This document shows, in pieces, positions 8,840 through 13,036 of a stretch of 13,036 bases of DNA. The notes beneath the pieces are model-generated. The model worked only from the letters and a program-made list of their open reading frames with translations, did not search any database and had not been told where the DNA came from. The DNA is from Synura sp. LO234KE (lineage: Eukaryota > Sar > Synurophyceae > Synurales > Mallomonadaceae). The translations under genes and the position numbers were made by a program. Location of the stretch: positions 1 to 13,036 of the forward strand of contig VKHC01000345.1 in assembly GCA_015143735.1 (NCBI GenBank), written 5' to 3'. Position 1 is the first letter of the stretch. Each line of letters starts with the position of its first letter.

Positions 8840-9151
8840 TTAGGCGATTCCAGAGAAAAAAACTGAAAAAATTGAGTCGTATTTGTACATAAGGGCATTT
8901 AAATCATCGGTGCACTTTATTGCACTATTAAAATATATAGAGAATAATCCAGATGGATTATGGTTAAAATCACAAAAAGCACGGTGAAAAGATAATCTTT
9001 TAATGGGAGATATAGGAGGAGACTTAAATAATTTAGATTTTTTTACCACTTTATTACCCATCCGATCATAATGAATGTTATCATTTGACATCTGTGTACC
9101 AATATCCGTACTACTATAGTGCGCGCACTTTAGAAACACCAAAGTAAACAC
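8840..9151 (-). CDS. Unassigned minus-strand ORF, 103 codons
   Basis: This is the longest uninterrupted ATG-initiated frame in the right half outside the kinase. A second in-frame ATG lies 20 codons in (MSNDNIHYDRMGNK). The middle is basic and proline-containing (VVKKSKLFKSPPISPIKRL); the C-terminal half is hydrophobic and aromatic (GLFSIYFNSAIKC, SIFSVFFSGIA) but not a clean membrane helix. No family is recognised. AT-rich DNA produces ORFs of this size by chance and no splice or 3'-end signal supports it. It could also be a transposon fragment. Immediately upstream (higher coordinates) begins repeat cluster A. Confidence 0.25.
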   Translation of the reverse strand: MFTLVFLKCAHYSSTDIGTQMSNDNIHYDRMGNKVVKKSKLFKSPPISPIKRLSFHRAFCDFNHNPSGLFSIYFNSAIKCTDDLNALMYKYDSIFSVFFSGIA

Positions 9152-9159
9152 AAAAAGTA

Positions 9160-9320
9160 TACCGTTAATGTACCATACTATAGGAAAACTGTGTTTTTAC
9201 ACTATAGCAAGCGGCAGTTTTTGCAAAAAGACTTTAGGAAAACTTTAGTACCCGCTAAAGTATAAAAAAGTTTTGGGGAAATAGTTACTGTAGATTTACG
9301 AAAACTATTTCAGTAGTCTG
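9160..9320. repeat. CTAAAG palindromic repeat, cluster A
   Basis: A shorter member of the same family, with TACTATAGG at 9176-9184, AGGAAAACTTTAG, and TACCCGCTAAAG at 9249-9260. It follows the start of the minus-strand ORF at 8840-9151. The three clusters share vocabulary but align poorly end to end, which suggests diverged or rearranged copies. Confidence 0.5.
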
Positions 9321-10071
9321 CAAGTATTTTTCATAGTCATTTGCTAATGCTGTATATCTCTCGACATATTTGCACTTCGCTATAATAGCGACGTTTACAA
9401 GAATATGGACCACCAGTACATGATTAAACGTTTGGATGTATAATATATTTCCATGAACAATATGTGGTAAGTATCGTCTCAGTCAATCGAGAAAATAACG
9501 AAAACAATAGGGCAATAATATCAGGTATTCTAATGCAGCTTCCCATTCCCTTTCGTTTTGATCTTATTTGATCGTATTTTGAAGTTAAGAATCTGTCAGA
9601 AGGTTGGGTCATGTAAGTTTACTTAAAATATGTTTAAACGTTTAAGCCAGGATGAAATTAAGTCAAGAGACCTCTAGAGGATGCCAAAATATACTTCCTC
9701 TGTCTGGTGAGCTTCAGATAGTGCAGAACTTTATTAGTCTTATTTGCTGATATTTTTCTCCTAAATTATTTGGATGTGCAGGGAAGAAATATTTTTGAGC
9801 GTCTTTAGACGCTAAGATATGCTCTGGATATTCAATTATAGCGCATTTCTCGTTAAAAATGGTCTTAAGCTATATGCTTCATCCATAAGGTGCTTAAATA
9901 TACGTGGGAATGGCAATTTTTAGTTATATGAAGGCGCCAAATATTCTAGCATTAAAATCATATGAGACACTGGGTAGTTGTTGGCCTACAATTGTGACTG
10001 ACTAAGGTATGTTTTTCTAGATTTTAGATATGATCACAACCATAGATTAACTTAACTCTCTAACCTTATAG
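9321..10071. other. AT-rich stretch with isolated splice-like signals
   Basis: CAT|GTAAGT at 9613 and CTG|GTGAGC at 9707 with GTGCAG at 9781 look like splice sites, but joined frames stop within a few codons. A 25-codon frame at about 9929-10006 (MKAPNILALKSYETLGSC) ends in TAA beside the 10007 donor. Upstream exons of the candidate gene at 10072 may lie here but cannot be fixed. Confidence 0.3.
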
Positions 10072-10339
10072 GTTTCTGATCCCCATGGAAGATTTGTAAG
10101 TATGAAACTTTTTATGATACAAATATTAAAACTTACTTCCCTTCAGGGTGGACTTGGAGATTGTAGCGGGCGAGGGCGCAGCTGGTCGGGTGGCGATAGC
10201 TTTTTGCAGGGTCTGCACCACATTGCATGTTTGGGTGTCGTGTAATCTGCGTCTCCTGTACGATAACACACTTTATGATGTATCCGATCATATTAGTTAC
10301 TATAGGGGTACTATAGTAAAACTAAAACACTTAAAGTGA
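10072..10339 (+). CDS. Candidate exons with a 24-nt micro-exon, unknown protein
   Basis: Two introns with good consensus frame a tiny exon. The first is 10007-10071 (65 nt, AAG|GTATGT to TTATAG), the exon is 10072-10095 (24 nt), and the second intron is 10096-10146 (51 nt, TTT|GTAAGT to CTTCCCTTCAG). Across the second junction two frames are open. One reads SDPHGRF then GGLGDCSGRGRSW and stops after about 32 codons. The other starts at an ATG inside the micro-exon (10085), reads MEDLVDLEIVAGEGAAGR, and stays open to 10339. Sequence before the first donor has stops in all frames close to the junction, so the upstream exon is unresolved. The splice signals are better than the coding evidence. 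Confidence 0.3.
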
Positions 10340-10575
10340 AACTTTAAAATTTAAAGTAAAACTTTGAGTTCTTAAGTATTACTAAAGTGCACCGCTAAAG
10401 TAAAACTTTAATTTTTTAAGTTTTCCTATAGCACACGGACGTAGTACCGCTAAAGTTTCACTAAAGTACAAGAAACTTTAGCCGTCACGAGATAGGACTT
10501 AAGGAAGTCTTAAAGTAAAACTTTAGACGGTACTTTAGGGATACTTTAACGGACACTGTAGTGTCCAAATTTTGG
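10298..10575. repeat. CTAAAG palindromic repeat, cluster B
   Basis: This is the densest copy. It holds repeated AAAGTAAAACTTT palindromes, several CTAAAGT/ACTTTAG boxes, CACCGCTAAAG (10390-10400), TACCGCTAAAG (from 10445) and TACTATAGG (10298-10306). The right end, with ATTTTGGTAC followed by an ATGGA-like box (about 10570-10585), resembles 11044-11059. It lies between the candidate exons at 10147 and 10700. Confidence 0.6.
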
Positions 10576-10699
10576 TACACAGATGGACGATGGTTGCTTT
10601 ATTTTTCATCAGGGGGCGAAAGGTGGATGCCTTATAATTTTTATTTGTCGCTTTGGCAGCACGAAACTACTATTATATATGGCAATGCCAAATCCTTAG

Positions 10700-10876
10700 G
10701 AGGGTGGTGGTGATGTTGTTAGCGCAGGCATCTCTAAAGACGCTTTTATGAAGAAAGCACCAAGAGGTGAATCTGGCTTTTTAAATAAAGATTTTCCTGA
10801 AAAATCTACAGCATGGATTGCTACAGCAGCTGGCAAAAGGTGCACCGATGATCATGTCATAAGTTATAATAATTAA
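10700..10876 (+). CDS. Candidate 3' terminal exon, unknown protein
   Basis: An acceptor-like AAATCCTTAG at 10690-10699 is followed by 58 open codons ending TAA at 10874-10876. Only this frame is open; the other two close quickly. The peptide starts EGGGDVVSAGISKDAFMKK and includes PEKSTAWIATAAGKRC, Lys/Ala-rich and soluble in character. An in-frame TAG directly precedes it, so a spliced exon or the internal ATG (residue 17, 42 residues) would be needed. It may join the upstream exons at 10072-10339 across repeat cluster B. One in-frame join uses GAT|GTATCC near 10280, a weak donor. No family is recognised and no poly(A) signal is obvious nearby. Confidence 0.35.
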   Translation, partial: EGGGDVVSAGISKDAFMKKAPRGESGFLNKDFPEKSTAWIATAAGKRCTDDHVISYNN

Positions 10877-10917
10877 GTATACCAATATTCGGCCATCATA
10901 TGATGGATTAATTACTA

Positions 10918-11478
10918 CTACCGGTCTGCTCCAACAAATCTCCCTTCAAGCTTCAAGGTAATTTTGGCGATAAACAAAATATATTTTTTCCAAAGTGCAA
11001 AGTGCAATAAAGTATTCCTAAAGTATGTGCACTTAAGTACAGATTTTGGTACGACATGGATGTAAGAAAACTTCCGCTTCCAATAGTCTAAATACACATT
11101 TCCCCACATCTGAGAGCCAAAATCCGTTCTAAAGTATGAATACTATAGGAATACTTCAGCAAAACTTTAAGTTGTAAAGTAATACTTGTTCAAGTTCTAA
11201 AGTAAACTTTAGCCTTTACAATATTACTACCGAGTAACACTTGAGTAAAACTTAGGAGTCAGTACCGCTAAAGTTTTACTAAAGTAAAACAGAAGTTTCA
11301 CCACCAAGAAAACTCACCGAAATTTGATCAAGCTCCCCCATGACAGCAGCAGCCACACTCCAGTGCATGTAAAAGTGCTTCACAGTGCGAGGGATTGTGG
11401 TGCTGCGCTCTTTTAGCCGACATGATAACATCGAATAATAGTACGCTACATCCATACATCTACGACCACTAAATGGAG
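10918..11478 (-). CDS. Two-exon minus-strand gene model, unknown protein
   Basis: Exon A (11318-11478) encodes 53 residues without a stop, from PFSGRRCMDVAYYY through KERSTTIPRTVKHFYMHWS to VMGELDQIS. It ends in phase 0 at a strong donor, TCG|GTGAGT. The intron (11110-11317, 208 nt) ends in a pyrimidine-rich TTTTGGCTCTCAG. Exon B follows in the same phase (11109 down to TAG at 10918), starting MWGNVYLDYWKRKFSYIH and ending KLEGRFVGADR. Exon A may begin at a GCACAG acceptor after 11478 or with the internal ATG at residue 8. I do not recognise the product. From about 11045 downwards exon B runs into CTTTAGGAATACTTT-type sequence shared with the nearby repeat clusters, so its tail may be intron or repeat instead. 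Confidence 0.4.
11131..11290. repeat. CTAAAG palindromic repeat, cluster C
   Basis: The stretch is dense in CTAAAGT and its complement ACTTTAG, including CTAAAGTTTTACTAAAGTAAAAC near its end. It carries the shared 9-mer TACTATAGG (11141-11149) and a TACCGCTAAAG box (11263-11273). It lies wholly inside the 208-nt intron proposed for the minus-strand gene at 10918-11478, so it is probably intronic. Confidence 0.6.
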
Positions 11479-11687
11479 CTGTGCGCTTTCAGCGTATATA
11501 CCGAAATTACTCTAAAGTAAAGCTATTTGTAGTTCCTTTGAGGCAATTAAAAGAATGAGGTATATCAGCTGACAAAATTGCGATGGGAAAACAATAATGT
11601 ACCAAATACCTTTTCCAAAAACACTTTCAACGAAGTCCACAATTTTATCGAACTAAATATTCCGATCAGGTTAAAGGAAATAGAAGT
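11479..11687. other. AT-rich spacer between two minus-strand gene models
   Basis: It contains one more CTAAAGT box (about 11512) but no full repeat cluster and no supported exon. It would lie downstream of the poly(A) signal at 11688-11693. Confidence 0.35.
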
Positions 11688-11693
11688 TTTATT
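11688..11693 (-). terminator. Polyadenylation signal AATAAA (minus strand)
   Basis: The minus strand reads GAGAAAATAAAACTTC here, 111 bases downstream of the TAA that ends the 11804 exon. The interval is AT-rich and non-coding, as expected for a 3' UTR. Because AATAAA is common in AT-rich DNA, its value comes from its position behind the exon. Confidence 0.45.
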
Positions 11694-11803
11694 TTCTCGT
11701 ACAAAAATTCATAATTTTTTAAGTTAAAAAAAAAATTCGAACACTCAGTCTAACATCTTTCAAATTAAATATAGATACACACATATATATTTTACACATT
11801 CGA

Positions 11804-12040
11804 TTATCCAGGAACCATCCTAAAATATTGGTTAACAAGTCCCGTTTCGGAAGCTGCCAAGTTTCCATCATCAGTTGTGCCCGAATCTCCATCCAATCCC
11901 TTGGTCAGACTCCGTAAACCTTTTACACCGGCTGAGTAATACTACTGTGTACCTAGAACCAAACTTCCAATCATTCTGCCTCGGTGAACATATATAAACT
12001 TATTACAAAAATATACATCATACTTATTCCTGTAGTGTTA
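11804..12040 (-). CDS. 3' terminal coding exon of an unidentified minus-strand gene
   Basis: A minus-strand frame runs from about 12040 to a TAA at 11804-11806. It is broken only by one TAG at 11942-11944. The downstream part (11804-11931, about 42 residues) starts AGVKGLRSLTKGLDGD and ends NQYFRMVPG, with protein-like composition. The TAG can be avoided if the exon starts at 11931 after a CTCAG acceptor. A GT-AG segment of only 21 nt (11932-11952) also removes it in frame, but that is unusually short for an intron. A polyadenylation signal lies 111 bases past the stop, supporting a genuine 3' end. No family is recognised. Upstream exons probably lie towards 12389. Confidence 0.45.
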
Positions 12041-12266
12041 CCAATTCCAGACAATCTCCTTTCTAAAAAAGTTTATAAATATATGCTAAGGCTGTCTAAA
12101 GAGTTGCTAAAACCGCGCGCAAACTATTTTGGCGTATAATGACCCAACAAAAAATTTAAATTAATTATTCAATCTCAGTTGAAACTGTTAGATATTTGGA
12201 AAATAATCAGAGGGAAATAGTGGAGCCATCACAGTCTCATCACCTCAAACATGCATGGAACTACGA
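12041..12266. other. Probable intron of the minus-strand gene
   Basis: AT-rich. On the minus strand AACTTTTTTAG (about 12061) is a good acceptor followed by 21 nt and GTAACA, a possible micro-exon, but its phase does not join cleanly to the 3' exon. Confidence 0.25.
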
Positions 12267-12389
12267 TTATATTATTATATCGTGATTTTTGGTGTAGTGA
12301 TGCAACGAAGATATATCAAGTTGTATGGAAAGTAGTCCAACCTGATTTGTATCCAAACCGTTATCAACAATGATATCTTCTGTGGTCAT
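12267..12389 (-). CDS. Candidate first exon of a minus-strand gene divergent from the kinase
   Basis: The minus strand has an ATG at 12389 opening a 40-codon frame (TAA at 12267-12269) that begins MTTEDIIVDNGLDTNQ and has a soluble, acidic-polar composition. A possible splice donor, CAG|GTTGGA, follows residue 16 at 12341. The next well-supported minus-strand coding block is the 3' exon ending at 11804, but I could not fix the exons joining them, and short candidates around 12050-12110 are ambiguous. The protein is not recognised. The head-to-head position with the kinase supports a real start, but a 40-codon ORF alone could be chance. Confidence 0.35.
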   Translation of the reverse strand: MTTEDIIVDNGLDTNQVGLLSIQLDISSLHHYTKNHDIII

Positions 12390-12487
12390 AAAAATATCTA
12401 GTCATATTTTCCGGTTGACGTCAACAAGCTTCATTACACTTTTGTTCTGCTTAATAGATATTTTGAAACTATTCCTTTGATCCTAAA
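12390..12487. promoter_or_regulatory. Candidate bidirectional promoter with a perfect CRE palindrome
   Basis: This 98-bp gap separates the plus-strand kinase ATG (12488) from a minus-strand start candidate (12389). It contains GTTGACGTCAAC at 12414-12425, a perfect 12-bp palindrome holding the complete CRE octamer TGACGTCA (12416-12423), the site bound by CREB/ATF-type bZIP dimers. No clear TATA box is visible. Shared control of the two genes is inference and depends on the minus-strand gene being real. Confidence 0.45.
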
Positions 12488-13036
12488 ATGGGAAACGTGG
12501 AAAGTTCAGCGATTCCAGAGAAATTCACTGTACTAACGCAAGACCAGAAAGCTTACTATGATGAGAAATTTAATGCATTGCTGAAAGCCGGAAAGTCTGA
12601 AGTCGAAGCGATTGCAGAACTTTTGCAGTCTGAAGGTGACGCAAACAAAATAGTTGACCCTTATAGAGATTTAATACTTGATGAGGTATTTTTATTATAT
12701 TTCTTTAAAAGAGGTGTTTTGTGACAATGTGGTATTGTAGGATCTAGCGAAAAATAAGTACCCGAAGGCCAAAATTGACAAAGAGAAGGCGTCATTCGCC
12801 GAGGGTGGCCACTGCTCCTTCATGGCGAGGACTATAACGGAAGAAATGTTCGAAAAGTACAAAGATATATCGAGTGGAGGATTGGGGAATTGGACGATAA
12901 GTCGCGCCATTAACACAGGCGTGATGTTTCCCCGCGCCTACATGGGCATCCATGCGGGCGATCCAGAGTCTTATGACACCTTCATCGATTTGTACAAACC
13001 ATGTGTAGAGAGCTATCATCATGGCTTTAAATGGGA
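12488..13036 (+). CDS. ATP:guanidino phosphotransferase (phosphagen kinase), 5' part, two exons, runs off the window
   Basis: Exon 1 is 12488-12685 (66 codons), the intron is 12686-12740 (55 nt, GT-AG, phase 0), and exon 2 runs from 12741 past the window end; 164 residues are visible. Phosphagen kinases reversibly move phosphate between ATP and a guanidino compound to buffer cell energy. Exon 2 carries the family N-terminal domain: HCSFMARTITEEMFEKY (90-106) matches the 'LLKKHLT..VF' helix, GVMFPRAYMGIHAGD (126-140) is the guanidino-specificity loop, followed by PESYDTF and a YHHGFK segment (158-163). The catalytic C-terminal domain is outside the window. Exon 1 is an extension absent from typical arthropod arginine kinases and begins MGNVESS, fitting an N-myristoylation signal (Gly2, Ser6). 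The start has AAAATGG context. The loop length is arginine-kinase-like, but the substrate cannot be fixed; arginine or taurocyamine are possible. The family call is firm; substrate and location are inference. Confidence 0.93.
12686..12740 (+). other. 55-nt spliceosomal intron of the phosphagen kinase
   Basis: The donor reads GAG|GTATTT and the acceptor ATTGTAG|GA. Reading through it meets an in-frame TGA at the former 3' end, while splicing restores a continuous phosphagen-kinase reading frame in phase 0. It sets the scale for other short introns proposed in this window. Confidence 0.88.

Noticed and set aside
9424-9612. 62-codon minus-strand ORF starting MTQPSDRFLTSKY
   Set aside because: It overlaps a strong plus-strand donor-like CAT|GTAAGT and has no other support; coding on either strand is undecidable.
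9681-9815. ATG exon MPKYTSSV joined by a 75-nt intron (9707-9781) to EEIFLSVFRR
   Set aside because: Splice sites look acceptable but the joined frame stops after about 19 codons, and no continuation was found.
8896-10856. 13-mer GTGCACCGATGAT present on the minus strand near 8905 and the plus strand near 10840
   Set aside because: With both strands of 13 kb compared, one or two shared 13-mers are expected by chance, and the flanks do not match.
12695-13022. Two minus-strand ORFs opposite the kinase
   Set aside because: They are shadows of the phosphagen kinase exon 2, whose family match is unambiguous.
1-13036. tRNA, rRNA or CRISPR structures
   Set aside because: I looked for T-loop-like GTTCNANNC boxes with matching stems, conserved rRNA words and regularly spaced short repeats. 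None was convincing; the 170-179-bp tandem is too long and has no spacers.
1-13036. A complete autonomous LTR or DNA transposon spanning the relics
   Set aside because: No paired LTRs, outer inverted repeats or catalytic motifs were found that would tie the separate relics into one element.

Overview
The window looks like eukaryotic nuclear DNA, most likely from an invertebrate animal. It is fairly AT-rich, genes are split by short GT-AG introns (51, 55, 65 and 208 nt in my models), a polyadenylation signal is visible, and most of the length is decayed transposon-like sequence. There are no ribosome-binding sites, operons or other bacterial features. The one securely identified gene is the 5' end of an ATP:guanidino phosphotransferase (phosphagen kinase), a family typical of animals and some protists. 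I cannot name the species. A flatworm or another non-model invertebrate would fit.

Layout. 1-1480: decayed coding sequence on the minus strand, including an acidic Asp/Glu-rich stretch. 1719-2149: a 431-bp MITE-like element with 52-bp terminal inverted repeats. 2280-4660: plus-strand coding relics, including two diverged direct copies of one segment about 0.9 kb apart. 4985-5273: a possible short LTR followed by a small ORF. 5304-5698: 2.2 copies of a 170-179-bp tandem repeat. 6080-8250: a long plus-strand relic with many stops and frame changes, looking like Gag-type or other polyprotein debris. 8840-9151: an unassigned minus-strand ORF. 9160-9320, 10298-10575 and 11131-11290: three clusters of one palindrome-rich CTAAAG/CTTTAG repeat family. 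10072-10876: a possible plus-strand spliced gene with a 24-nt micro-exon. 10918-11478: a two-exon minus-strand gene model. 11688-12389: a second minus-strand gene, with a credible 3' exon, a poly(A) signal and a possible first exon. 12488-13036: the phosphagen kinase.

The right-hand end is the gene-bearing part. The minus-strand start candidate (12389) and the kinase start (12488) face away from each other across 98 bp. That gap holds a perfect 12-bp palindrome containing the full CRE octamer TGACGTCA, so a shared bidirectional promoter is plausible. Kinase exon 1 encodes only an N-terminal extension carrying a possible N-myristoylation signal; the kinase core begins in exon 2. The rest is best read as a graveyard of mobile elements. 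I recognise no complete autonomous element and cannot assign the relics to a named family.
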